Source: Prevotella melaninogenica
Lineage (GTDB): Bacteria > Bacteroidota > Bacteroidia > Bacteroidales > Bacteroidaceae
NCBI RefSeq assembly: GCF_013267595.1
Contig: NZ_CP054011.1
Location: forward strand, 434,001 to 498,000
Length of the DNA stretch: 64,000 nucleotides
Direction of reading: 5' to 3'
Shown here piece by piece: positions 46,560 to 55,285 of the stretch. A program made the position numbers and the translations under genes. Within the stretch, counting starts at the first letter, position 1; each line of letters begins with the position of its first letter. The notes below the pieces were generated by a model. That model saw only the letters and a program-made list of their open reading frames with translations. It made no database searches and was not told the origin of the DNA.

Positions 46560-46837
46560 GTTTGTATCTCCTTTATTTGATTTATAATATTTTGTTTTAT
46601 TTCTCTATATTAAATGCTACAAAGTTGATGCCAAGTTAGAAAGTGGGAACAAATGTTACTATTAAAGTCGTTGGTGGTAGATATAATGGTAGCTTATTCT
46701 CTCTTGCTCACTTCTTTTGTGAGTTTTGCAAAATTCTTAATTGTTTTCGTATCCTTTTTCTTAAACTTTTGATAGCTCTGAAATAAGTAATACACTTTAC
46801 CACTGAGTACTGATAAAAAGGTGTTTTTTCTTAAAAC

Positions 46838-46930
46838 TAATTTTACTGTCACTTCTGTCATTCAATGTTGTCATATAATGCCTTGGCTTACAGTATAGAT
46901 ACATGAAGTGTTAAAAGTGACAGCAAATTA
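46838..46930 (-). repeat. TTGCTGTCACT palindromic element, copy 1
   Basis: This ~92-bp element has ends that are complementary (TTGCTGTCACTTTTAACA and TGACAGAAGTGACAGTAAA on the minus strand) and a centre with a loop of about 50 bases. A related copy lies at 52562-52652 in the opposite orientation. The remaining 46560-47011 interval shows no gene. Confidence 0.7.
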
Positions 46931-47011
46931 AAAATAAACTTATTCTTGTAGGAAGTATAGTAATATCTCTTGTTAGAGAGCCTTTGTTACTACATATATC
47001 TAAGGAATTAT

Positions 47012-48004
47012 TTATTTTTCCTTTACCGTAATATTTCTTTTCAGACCCTCGTATTTAACTCGCTTAACAGCAGATCCTTTAAATAATCGTTGATAATCTT
47101 CAACGGTTAGATTATGCCACTTCTCTTTGCTCATACTGAGAAGCTCAGGCTTAGGTTGGAGAGCTGGTTCTGTATTTGGTGTTGCAAAGCGATTCCAAGG
47201 ACATGCAGTTTGGCATCGATCACAGCCATATATTGTATCACCCATATGGCTTTTTGCTTCGTCAGATAGTTCTCCACGATTTTCAATCAGTTGATATGAA
47301 AGACATCGTTCGGCATGGAAATCTTCATCAGGGATGATTGCACGAGTAGGGCAGGCATCAATACAACGATGGCAACTTCCACATCGGTTTGATATTGCTT
47401 CATCGTATACATCAACATCAAAAGGTAAGAAAATCTCACCCAAAAAGAACATAGAACCTGCATGAGGAATGATGAGCTGATGATTGCGTCCTACCCATCC
47501 AAGTCCTGCCTTCTGTGCCCAATAGCGTTCAAGGACAGGAGCAGTGTCACAGAAGCAACGTACTGAGGGTTCTTCGCCTTCTTCTTGTTTGGGGAGTTGC
47601 CACCGTTCTATTATCTTTATCGCTAATTCCCTCATCTTTTGCTTCATTAGGTCATGATAATCTAAACCAAGTGCGTAAGCTGCTATTTGATACTCGCCTT
47701 TAGGTAGCTGTTGAGCTGGAGCATAGTTGAGAGCAAGTGAAATGATACTCCGTACACCAGGAACGAGAAGTCGTGGATCAAGTCGTTTCTCTAAGTAGTT
47801 TGTCATATATGCCATTGAAGCCTCTTCTCCATTCTCCAACCATTTACGATATTTCTGTGCTACTGCTTCATCAACAGGTGCTGCCTTTGCTATGCCACAA
47901 GCAAAGAATCCCATGGAGTGTGCTAAAGATTTTATTGTTGATGATTGGACAACAATTGAATCTTTCTTATTTACGTTAGGGCTTAAAGCATCTATTGATG
48001 ACAT
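47012..48004 (-). CDS. queG: Epoxyqueuosine reductase
   Basis: QueG reduces epoxyqueuosine in tRNA to queuosine with cobalamin and two 4Fe-4S clusters. The 330-aa protein has the N-terminal cobalamin-binding region (RSIISLALNYAP, YHDLMKQKM) and the ferredoxin-type cluster motifs CGSCHRCIDACPTRAI (about residues 205-220) and CDRCQTACPWN (about 262-272). No HEAT-repeat tail follows, so it is the short form. tgt of the same pathway is at 17050. Confidence 0.94.
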   Translation of the reverse strand: MSSIDALSPNVNKKDSIVVQSSTIKSLAHSMGFFACGIAKAAPVDEAVAQKYRKWLENGEEASMAYMTNYLEKRLDPRLLVPGVRSIISLALNYAPAQQLPKGEYQIAAYALGLDYHDLMKQKMRELAIKIIERWQLPKQEEGEEPSVRCFCDTAPVLERYWAQKAGLGWVGRNHQLIIPHAGSMFFLGEIFLPFDVDVYDEAISNRCGSCHRCIDACPTRAIIPDEDFHAERCLSYQLIENRGELSDEAKSHMGDTIYGCDRCQTACPWNRFATPNTEPALQPKPELLSMSKEKWHNLTVEDYQRLFKGSAVKRVKYEGLKRNITVKEK

Positions 48005-48120
48005 ATAATGAGTTTAAATTTCCTTATAGAAAGAAAGGGGGTAATTAGATGATAGTAAAAGGAGATACATGAACTAATACTGCAATATTTTTATTTTTTA
48101 TACCATAGAGGAATGTGTGA

Positions 48121-48753
48121 TTAAAAGGTTTCGGCAGGGTCATCAGGGAAGACTTTAAACTCATAACCTTGGTTTTTAAGCCATTGCAATGATTCTGGGA
48201 GTGCTGTACGAAGCTTGTCAATACTTTTGAGAGAGTCATGAAATGTGATGATAGACCCATTACGAGCATATCGCTTTACATTGTTTACAACATCTGCAGC
48301 TGATAACCATTTAGAATAATCACGTGTTACAAGGTCCCACATAACAACACGATAATTTTGTTTTACCCACCAATATACTGTATGGCGTAACCATCCGTGG
48401 GGTGGACGGAAATAAGGAGTGTTGAGAAGTGCATCTGCCTTAGTAACATCTACAGCATAGGTTAGTGTCCAGTGTCTGAAAGAACCAAGATGATGATAAG
48501 TATGATTTCCCACTTTATGTCCACGACGTATTACTTCCTCATAGATTTCTGGATGTTTTCTTACATTGTCAGCAACCATGAAGAACATTGCCTTTGCATT
48601 GAATTGGTCAAGTATGTCGAGAATAAATGGTGTTGCTTCGGGTATTGGTCCATCATCAAATGTGAGATAAACGGAGTGATCGTTCTTGTCCATACGCCAA
48701 AGAGCGTGTGGATAAAAGATACGTAGCCAGCGTGCAGGTTGTTCTATTAGCAT
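48121..48753 (-). CDS. Polysaccharide deacetylase (NodB-like)
   Basis: This 210-aa protein has the NodB homology domain: LTFDDGPIPEAT (metal-binding Asp pair, about residues 31-42), GHKVGNHTYHHLG (His pair, about 87-99) and RPPHGW. Such enzymes remove acetyl groups from peptidoglycan, chitin or exopolysaccharide. An N-terminal hydrophobic signal is not evident, so its location is unclear. It is a single-gene unit. Confidence 0.88.
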   Translation of the reverse strand: MLIEQPARWLRIFYPHALWRMDKNDHSVYLTFDDGPIPEATPFILDILDQFNAKAMFFMVADNVRKHPEIYEEVIRRGHKVGNHTYHHLGSFRHWTLTYAVDVTKADALLNTPYFRPPHGWLRHTVYWWVKQNYRVVMWDLVTRDYSKWLSAADVVNNVKRYARNGSIITFHDSLKSIDKLRTALPESLQWLKNQGYEFKVFPDDPAETF

Positions 48754-48876
48754 ATTATTGGATACTCCCTAAACTTTTTTCTCAATGACTGAGAAAGAAT
48801 CTGTACTTTAATATTATTATCGTCTATTCAACTAAGAGCTTGTTTGTGTAAAGCTAAGAGTGGATAGTGTAAAGCA

Positions 48877-48924
48877 AAAAGCCAGAGTTTGGCTGTCTTT
48901 AAGGACAACCAGATTCTGGCTTTT
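48877..48924 (-). terminator. Terminator after the DUF2723 gene
   Basis: The stem AAAAGCCAGA/TCTGGCTTTT with inner pairing and a T run on the minus strand lies about 35 bases past the stop codon. Confidence 0.65.
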
Positions 48925-48958
48925 AGTTTTGAATCTCTTTAATAGGATTATAGTAATC

Positions 48959-51900
48959 CTACATCAATGCACCACCTCTATTTTTGAATCTTACAAAAAG
49001 ATTGTCAAGCTGGGTTGCATGTTTGTTTGCCCATTCACGATCAGCTTGTTCATTCTCGTTAACAAGATTCATCATAATCTGGAAATTCATCTTACATGAA
49101 CTCTGAGACATATTGAAGAGACGAGGATTAAGACTCAAATAGTAGTTTACATACTGAAGTGAAATCTTCCACAAATCATCATACATCTGGCGTGCCTTTA
49201 CTTTCTGACCAAGTAATGCGTATGCACGTGCCATATCTGATGAACCACTCATGTAGCTGATTGGCACGTTATAGCTTGGTATTTCCTTCTCAGCCTTCTG
49301 TAATACTTTCAACGCTTTAGCCTTCTCACCCTTTGCAATGAGGTGAAGTGCAAGGTCAGCCATCTCACGGCGATGTGTATAGCACATACGAGCTACAGTT
49401 TCATCGATGTAAAGTCCTGGCTTGCTAAGACCACCCCATTTGAAGCGATTCATCATGACATCATAAGTCTTCTCTGTATCGAAGTTACGCATATTGATGC
49501 CAGTAGAATTTGCATTGTCCATTGTAGAGAATGGAGTAATACGATTTACGAGACCTTCTTGAATGAAGTTTTCACCTAAGTTCATAAAGTTCTCAGCTCC
49601 AACGGTTACAGCTACATAGAGAGGACGTGTCCAGTTACAGTTAGCAATCATCTCAAGCATCATCAAGTCATTCTTGTATAAAGCTTGTTTTCCTGCCAAT
49701 GAGATAACCATTCGATCTGGAATAGAATCACCTGGACGCATCATACCACTGCGACGAACAGCCTCCTTATCGATAGTCATGTAGATGGTATCAGTAGGGA
49801 TAACATGGCTGTCAGCATTCTTTGAGCGTACCCAATACTTGAGAATATTCTTTAATTCAAATGGGTCGTCACCAAATTGTGCCTTTGCTGAAACAGGATC
49901 CTGCTTATAGAACTCTCGTATTTGTTCCTTGAATTCTGGTTGAATCTGTACATACTCATTTGTTCCACTTACATAATCAAGGCGTGGCCATGATATAGGT
50001 ACACTTGGTGAGTTGTATGCTGGACGGCGCATTTGATCGATGTACCAGTCTGTCTGCAGATAAGAAAGGTTACAAACACGTGTATCTGTACGCACTCCCT
50101 CAACCTCTTGGTTATACCAAAGTGGGAAGGTATCGTTGTCACCATTCGTAAAGATAATAGGATTACCCTTCTGCTGTAATGAATTAAGATAGTTCTGACC
50201 AAAGTCACGGCAAGTATATCGACCTGAGCGATCGTGGTCATCCCATGTTTGAGATGCCATCTGGATAGGGACAAGCAGACAAACAAGTGAGATGACAGAG
50301 GCTGATAATACTGGTGCAACCTTGAGTTTACGTGCCCAGTCGTAGAGTGCCAATACTCCTAATCCACACCAGATAGCGTATGCATAGAATGAAGCAGCAT
50401 AAGCATAGTCACGTTCACGTGGCTGACTTGGTGTCTGATTCAGGTAGATAACAATGGCAAGACCAGTCATAAAGAACAAGAAGAATACGACCCAGAACTG
50501 TTGTATACCACGTTTTCCACGCCATGCCTGCCAGAAAAGACCGATTAATCCGAGCAATAATGGTAGACAATAGAAGACGTTGTGTCCCTTGTTTGCTTTC
50601 AACTCATCTGGTAACAAGTTTTGGTCACCATAAAGCGAATTGTCAATGAATGATATACCTGTAATCCAGTTACCATGTTCTGGTTCACCGTTACCTTGAA
50701 TATCGTTCTGTCGTCCTGCAAAGTTCCACATGAAGTAACGCCAGTACATGAAGTTACACTGGTAAGAAAGGAAGAACTTTAAGTTTTCCCATTGTGTAGG
50801 CATCTTTACGCCATCAACATCATGTCCAGTAATACCACCCATCCACTGTTCGTATAGACCAGCAGAACCAGGGTTGTACATACGTGGGAATAACATATTC
50901 TGTTCAAAAACCTGTGTTGCTTTATGACGAACAATGAAGTAAGAGTCTTTCTCGTCTTTAGACGCTTTCTCCTTACGTTCATAGACCGGAGCACCCTCAT
51001 CAAACTTATAGTGCATACCGTCTTCTGCAACTGCAGGCTGACTTGAATATGCCTGTCCGTAGAGTAATGGATGGTCACCATACTGGTCACGACTCAGATA
51101 ACTACCCAAAGTAAAGATATCCTCTGGTGAATTCTGATCCATTGGTGGATTGGCTGTTGAGCGTATAACGATTACAGCATATGAAGAGTAGCCGATAAAC
51201 AACATCAGCATACAAAGCAAAGCTGTATTCTTTATGCGTGAAGAAACAAGTGCAACACGCTGCTTCTTGCCATCTTTGTTAAATGGACGCTGCCACTGAA
51301 GCAGTACGTAAACGAGTGCAAGTACGACAAGTCCAGTAAAGAATGCTGTCCATCCATAGCCATAGAATGGAATACCAATCAATCCCAGTGCTGCCAAGAA
51401 TGCTATATTCTGACGGCGTGGGTTCTTATCCTGATATGTCTCATAAATGCCCCAAATAAAAGAAGCAATGAGTAAGGCAATATAAATAATGGTACCCGTG
51501 TTGAATGGCATGCCAAGTGTATTCGTGAAGAACAACTCAAACCAACCACCTACTGTGATAATACCTGGAACAACACCATACAGAACGGCTGCAACGAGGA
51601 CTACAGAGAGGAGCAAGGCAAAGAGTGAACCCTTCAAGTTTGCATCTGGCACCTTCTTATAATAGTAAACCAGTGCAATGGCTGGAATACAAAGGAGGTT
51701 GAGTAGGTGCACACCAATAGACAGACCAGTCATATAGGTAATCAGTATCAACCAACGGTCAGAATGAGGTTTGTCTGCATTATCTTCCCATTTCAATATA
51801 AGCCAGAAAACAACAGCTGTAAACGCTGATGAATAGGCATATACCTCGCCCTCAACTGCTGAGAACCAGAAAGTGTCACTGAAAGTATAAATCAGTGCAC

Positions 51901-52279
51901 CAACAAGGCCTGCACCTTCGATGGCGATATTTTTTGCAAGTGAAGGAGCTTCACCATCACGCACAATCAGTCTACGTGAGAGGTGGGTAATGGTCCAAAA
52001 CAGGAACATGATACACGTTGCCGAAAGCAATGCGCTCATGGTGTTAACCATACGTGCTACCTCTGTTGGGTCGCTTGCAAAATGTGAGAAGAGATTGGCT
52101 GTAAGCATAAAGAATGGTGCCCCAGGAGGGTGTCCAATCTCCAGTTTATAGCCTGTTGTAATGAATTCGGGACAGTCCCAGAAACTGGCTGTCGGTTCAA
52201 TTGTGGAACAGTAGACGAAGGCTGCAATAAAGAATGCAAGCCATCCGACGATGTTGTCCACCAGTCTGAATTGTTTCAT
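48959..52279 (-). CDS. DUF2723 giant membrane protein, TMEM260-like glycosyltransferase
   Basis: This 1106-aa protein has an N-terminal half with about 12 to 14 transmembrane segments, beginning FRLVDNIVGWLAFFIAAFVYC, and a C-terminal soluble half (from about residue 650) with TPR-like repeats. The first loop contains TASFWDCPEFITTGYKLE, the pattern with the acidic pair expected of GT-C membrane transferases. The DUF2723 family is related to protein O-mannosyltransferase-like TMEM260 and in Bacteroidetes probably glycosylates secreted proteins or lipids. Substrate and donor are not known. No operon partner is evident. Confidence 0.9.
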   Translation of the reverse strand: MKQFRLVDNIVGWLAFFIAAFVYCSTIEPTASFWDCPEFITTGYKLEIGHPPGAPFFMLTANLFSHFASDPTEVARMVNTMSALLSATCIMFLFWTITHLSRRLIVRDGEAPSLAKNIAIEGAGLVGALIYTFSDTFWFSAVEGEVYAYSSAFTAVVFWLILKWEDNADKPHSDRWLILITYMTGLSIGVHLLNLLCIPAIALVYYYKKVPDANLKGSLFALLLSVVLVAAVLYGVVPGIITVGGWFELFFTNTLGMPFNTGTIIYIALLIASFIWGIYETYQDKNPRRQNIAFLAALGLIGIPFYGYGWTAFFTGLVVLALVYVLLQWQRPFNKDGKKQRVALVSSRIKNTALLCMLMLFIGYSSYAVIVIRSTANPPMDQNSPEDIFTLGSYLSRDQYGDHPLLYGQAYSSQPAVAEDGMHYKFDEGAPVYERKEKASKDEKDSYFIVRHKATQVFEQNMLFPRMYNPGSAGLYEQWMGGITGHDVDGVKMPTQWENLKFFLSYQCNFMYWRYFMWNFAGRQNDIQGNGEPEHGNWITGISFIDNSLYGDQNLLPDELKANKGHNVFYCLPLLLGLIGLFWQAWRGKRGIQQFWVVFFLFFMTGLAIVIYLNQTPSQPRERDYAYAASFYAYAIWCGLGVLALYDWARKLKVAPVLSASVISLVCLLVPIQMASQTWDDHDRSGRYTCRDFGQNYLNSLQQKGNPIIFTNGDNDTFPLWYNQEVEGVRTDTRVCNLSYLQTDWYIDQMRRPAYNSPSVPISWPRLDYVSGTNEYVQIQPEFKEQIREFYKQDPVSAKAQFGDDPFELKNILKYWVRSKNADSHVIPTDTIYMTIDKEAVRRSGMMRPGDSIPDRMVISLAGKQALYKNDLMMLEMIANCNWTRPLYVAVTVGAENFMNLGENFIQEGLVNRITPFSTMDNANSTGINMRNFDTEKTYDVMMNRFKWGGLSKPGLYIDETVARMCYTHRREMADLALHLIAKGEKAKALKVLQKAEKEIPSYNVPISYMSGSSDMARAYALLGQKVKARQMYDDLWKISLQYVNYYLSLNPRLFNMSQSSCKMNFQIMMNLVNENEQADREWANKHATQLDNLFVRFKNRGGALM

Positions 52280-52561
52280 TTATACGATTAGAATTTACTG
52301 TCTACTCATCTTTCTCGGATAAGCAGAGATATTTATTTCGAAATAATCACTGCAAAGATAATAATATTAATCAAAACAACATAAAGAGAGTGGAGAAATT
52401 ATAATAAAATGTGATGAAAAGAACATGACTAACGTTTTGAATTGACTTTATTTGCTTGGGTTAAAGCATAAAGGTAAGATTATGTAAGTGTGTTTTTATG
52501 AAGTTTTACACTCGAATAGAAGGATTATTTTACACATCTTACAAGAGTATTTTTTATTTTA

Positions 52562-52652
52562 AGTTGCTGTCACTTTTAACATTTCATGTAATACCACTGT
52601 AAACTAATAAGTTATATGATGATTTTGGATGACAGTAGTGACAGCAAAATTA
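52562..52652 (+). repeat. TTGCTGTCACT palindromic element, copy 2
   Basis: Second copy of the ~92-bp family, with ends TTGCTGTCACTTTTAACATT and GACAGTAGTGACAGCAAA. It is in the opposite orientation to copy 1. No gene was recognised in 52280-52860. Confidence 0.7.
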
Positions 52653-52860
52653 TTTTTAGAGAAATACTTTGTTCTCTGAATACTGAAGTTGGGCGCATTA
52701 AAGTGCATTCGGTTAATATAGATATACCAATAAGTTTTAGGGAAGCACAAATGATTGTGTTTAAGAAGGATGACTAAACTATTCGAAAGTTTGATATGAG
52801 TATTCATTCTTTTTCATCTTGATATAAGTTTGCATATAGAAACTTTAAAATACTTGTAGT

Positions 52861-52925
52861 GTTGCTTAGCACATATTGTGCTGTTGGTAAGCACCATTGG
52901 TGCGAACTACTAACACCAATGGGAT
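52861..52925. repeat. Short palindromic GCAC/GTGC repeat cluster
   Basis: Units TTAGCACATATTGTGCTG, TAAGCACCATTGGTGCG and TAACACCAATGG. This is the fourth cluster of the family and lies directly before the IS remnant. Confidence 0.75.
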
Positions 52926-52971
52926 GGAGTACTTTTCACTTAGCTATAAGTTGTCAAATTGGACTGGAATG

Positions 52972-53251
52972 ATAAAAAAAACAAAGGGTATGGTTGTCTT
53001 GCTGTCAAAGGATACACGAAGTAGCAGTTTGTTGCCCAATACACATCTGCCTCTTACATGATTGAAAACACGACTAATACCCTGCATTCTCACGCTATTC
53101 TCCCCAAGCATGGTGTCATCTATAATGAAAGGCGAGATAACAAGTGACTGATGCCAAACTTGCCAAAAAGATGAAATAAATCATCACTCATTCGAGTTTT
53201 AACATTCAAAAGTTTGGATAACTCGCTTATTTTCTTTATTTTTGCTTCCAT
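52972..53251 (-). pseudogene. IS4-type transposase remnant (N-terminal part)
   Basis: On the minus strand a start MEAKIKKISELSKLLNVKTR is followed by LFHLFGKFGISHLLSRLS, then, in another frame, IIDDTMLGENSVRMQGI, SRVFNHVRGRCVLGNKLLL and SFDSKTTIPF. These are the N-terminus and the first catalytic Asp region (IDDT) of an IS4-type Bacteroidetes transposase, joined by a deletion and a frame change. The rest is missing. The outer end at about 53347-53362 is a terminal repeat. Confidence 0.8.
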
Positions 53252-53383
53252 AATAGTTTTATTGTTTTGTCTTTAAAATCAGTTCTTTAGCGATTACTAA
53301 TTTACAAAGGAAATTCGACAAACTGTTTTTTCTATCTTATTTATTAGGGTGGGAAACTTTAGATAAGCAAACAAACAAATGCA

Positions 53384-53740
53384 ATGCAAACAGCCAATGC
53401 TGCTGTTATAAATGCATTTACACCAGGTTCTATAGATTATAGCAATGGAGCAGATCAATGGGATGGTTCAGAACAAGCAATGATTCCTAAGGAGTTTCAG
53501 AATAAGCCATCAAATGGTACTTTTATGTATAAAATGAACGTCATGGGGTGGAGTATGCATGGGGTGGAGTATGCATCGTGGAAGAATGCTGTAAATAAAA
53601 AAAATGGTAATGGATTATTTAATGTTCCGCAGAAAAAAACTGCAGGATACAATTATGGAGGTATGAAGAATAAGGGAAGAATTAGGCTTACTTCCACTGC
53701 ACAATATGGATTAACTATTTTTTGGAGGACTCTAAAATGA
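53384..53740 (+). CDS. 5'-truncated gene, probable effector C-terminal domain
   Basis: The frame is open from 53363, directly after the terminal repeat, so the beginning of the gene has been lost. The first Met (118 aa) lacks a ribosome binding site. The residues NAFTPGSIDYSNGADQWDG, then MYKMNVMGWSMHGVEYASW and later KGRIRLTSTAQYGLTIFW look like a compact secreted or phage-type domain, similar in my recollection to C-terminal parts of larger Bacteroidetes effector or cell-wall-acting proteins. I do not assign a named family. A 16-base tandem duplication (53542-53573) lies in the frame. Its stop overlaps the next start (ATGA). Confidence 0.55.
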   Translation: MQTANAAVINAFTPGSIDYSNGADQWDGSEQAMIPKEFQNKPSNGTFMYKMNVMGWSMHGVEYASWKNAVNKKNGNGLFNVPQKKTAGYNYGGMKNKGRIRLTSTAQYGLTIFWRTLK

Positions 53741-54456
53741 TTTTATTTTCAAATTTATGGCTTCGAAGAGTATTTTTTTGCATTTTATTTTCTTCTTGTC
53801 TGGTAGATAATAAAGCTCAAAATGTCTGGAAACTTTATTACAATACAAAAGAAGTCCAGATTAGGAGTTATACATCTAAAGGACAGTTGAGACATCTTGT
53901 GCAAAGCGATAGCGATGGGAATAAGGCCGATTCTGTAATTTATAAAAAGAATATTTATGTTTATTCTTTTGCAAAAACAAAAGTGTACAAGAACTCTGAT
54001 CTTCGTGTCATAAATTTCTATTCTAAATTTAAACTGCATAAGGAGACTTTTTTGTCTCCTTATGTTAAACATGCATTCCTATTAGAGGAGTATATTTCTG
54101 ATTTGCAAGACATCTATGAATCCATTCTTCCGAATGGTGATGAAGTTTCAGATCATATATCGATTTCTATAAATAAAAATAGCACCCATATAACATTTCG
54201 TAATCTGAATTGTCGTTTTAATGTTTTATTTAGTCCTGTAATATTACAATCTTATTTGTCCTACGATATAATAAAAGACATAAAGCTATATACTAAATTC
54301 GGAAGGCTCTCGAAAATAAGTTATATTTTGGAAGGGCATATTCTCAATATCTTTTTTAATTATAAACATAATTCAATTAAGATAGTAATAGAATCATTAT
54401 CATCCTATGATGATAGAAAAGATGAATATATTTATGAATGGAAAAGAGATACGTAG
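53737..54456 (+). CDS. Predicted lipoprotein, possible immunity protein
   Basis: This 239-aa protein starts at MILFSNLWLRR, with GGAGG nine bases upstream inside the previous gene. The signal peptide RRVFFCILFSSC has a lipobox Cys, so it is predicted to be a lipid-anchored envelope protein. The remainder is rich in Lys, Tyr, Ile and Asn and is lower in G+C than the neighbouring genes. No known domain was recognised. Its coupling to an effector-like fragment and envelope location suit an immunity role against a periplasmic toxin, but this is inference. Confidence 0.6.
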   Translation: MILFSNLWLRRVFFCILFSSCLVDNKAQNVWKLYYNTKEVQIRSYTSKGQLRHLVQSDSDGNKADSVIYKKNIYVYSFAKTKVYKNSDLRVINFYSKFKLHKETFLSPYVKHAFLLEEYISDLQDIYESILPNGDEVSDHISISINKNSTHITFRNLNCRFNVLFSPVILQSYLSYDIIKDIKLYTKFGRLSKISYILEGHILNIFFNYKHNSIKIVIESLSSYDDRKDEYIYEWKRDT

Positions 54457-54563
54457 GGTCTTGCTAATTTAATATAACTAAAGTTTCCCACCCCTTAAAA
54501 CACTAACTTTTCTCATTTTCCTTTGTCTGTCGTCCTTCATATCCATTGCCTTTTAACACATGA

Positions 54564-55062
54564 CTAACTGAGGTTATGCAGTGTTCCATATACATCATCC
54601 CATTTTTCCAATGCTTCAGCCATTACAAGGATTTTGCTCAACTCTTTGTCGTTGCCGCTGATTGTAGGTATAAGGTGTTGGAGCGTCACCCCAAGCGTTT
54701 CTCCTAAAACACGAAGAATGTGTTCAATACAGGCAAGAGCTCTCTTCCATAACATGAGTGCCATGAGGTCGTCCTCCATATCTGAAAAGAGTTCGTCCAT
54801 GGTTTGATATTCTGTGAATCTCTTTTCCAAAGCCATGACGGTATATGTAAGGTAACACAGCGTTGCGTCGGCTATCTGACCATTGAAGTCGCAACCTTGA
54901 TAACCACCTAATCCGAGATACAGCTTAGTTTCCTTTTTCCCCTTTTTCTGATGCAGTGAAAAATCACAGGGGATGGTTGTCTTGCCGTCAAAGAAGCAGA
55001 AAGTAACAGTTTGTAGCCCAATACGAACCTGTCTTTTACATTGTCGAAAACTTTAGGTATGT
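54564..55062 (-). pseudogene. IS4-type transposase remnant (C-terminal part)
   Basis: On the minus strand the C-terminal 90 aa are intact (MALEKRFTEYQTMDELFSDM through WDDVYGTLHNLS). Upstream in other frames come KVFDNVKDRFVLGYKLLL, FFDGKTTIPCDFSLHQKKG and TKLYLGLGGYQGCDFNGQ, with at least two frameshifts (near 54940 and 54995). It is the C-terminal half of the same transposase type as 52972-53251, truncated at its 5' end. Its outer end is the terminal repeat at 54478-54493. Confidence 0.8.
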
Positions 55063-55183
55063 GATTTTATTGGTAAGTAGGGCGAGTTTTTTAACAGCGT
55101 TGTGTGTCAAATATGTTTTGTGGATACTTAGATTTATTTTTGAATGTTGCAGCATGAAATCTATGAAGAATAATATAAACAAA

Positions 55184-55211
55184 TACGGACACACATAAGC
55201 GTGTGTCCGTA
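55184..55211 (-). terminator. Hairpin after nrdD
   Basis: A perfect 12-base-arm hairpin (TACGGACACAC and complement with a short loop) lies 75 bases past the nrdD stop codon. The following T run is weak, so it may be a terminator or a stabilising 3' structure. Confidence 0.55.
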
Positions 55212-55285
55212 AATGATTTTAAGGTGTTAGACGTGAAGTCTGTCAACCCTATTAGTAAGTTAAAGCGTTTTTACAATAATGTCTG

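Larger units (their letters stand above)
53347..54493 (+). mobile_element. IS-bounded effector/immunity-like cassette
   Basis: The 16-base sequence GGGTGGGAAACTTTAG (53347-53362) occurs again as its exact complement at 54478-54493. Both lie at the inner ends of decayed IS4-type transposase remnants that point in the same direction. Between them are two overlapping genes and no transposase. This is best read as a cassette held between two IS copies, not a single IS with cargo. Confidence 0.6.

Noticed and set aside
53722..53736. TTG start five codons before the lipoprotein ATG
   Set aside because: It overlaps the ribosome binding site GGAGG that serves the ATG at 53737, and the signal peptide begins properly at that ATG.
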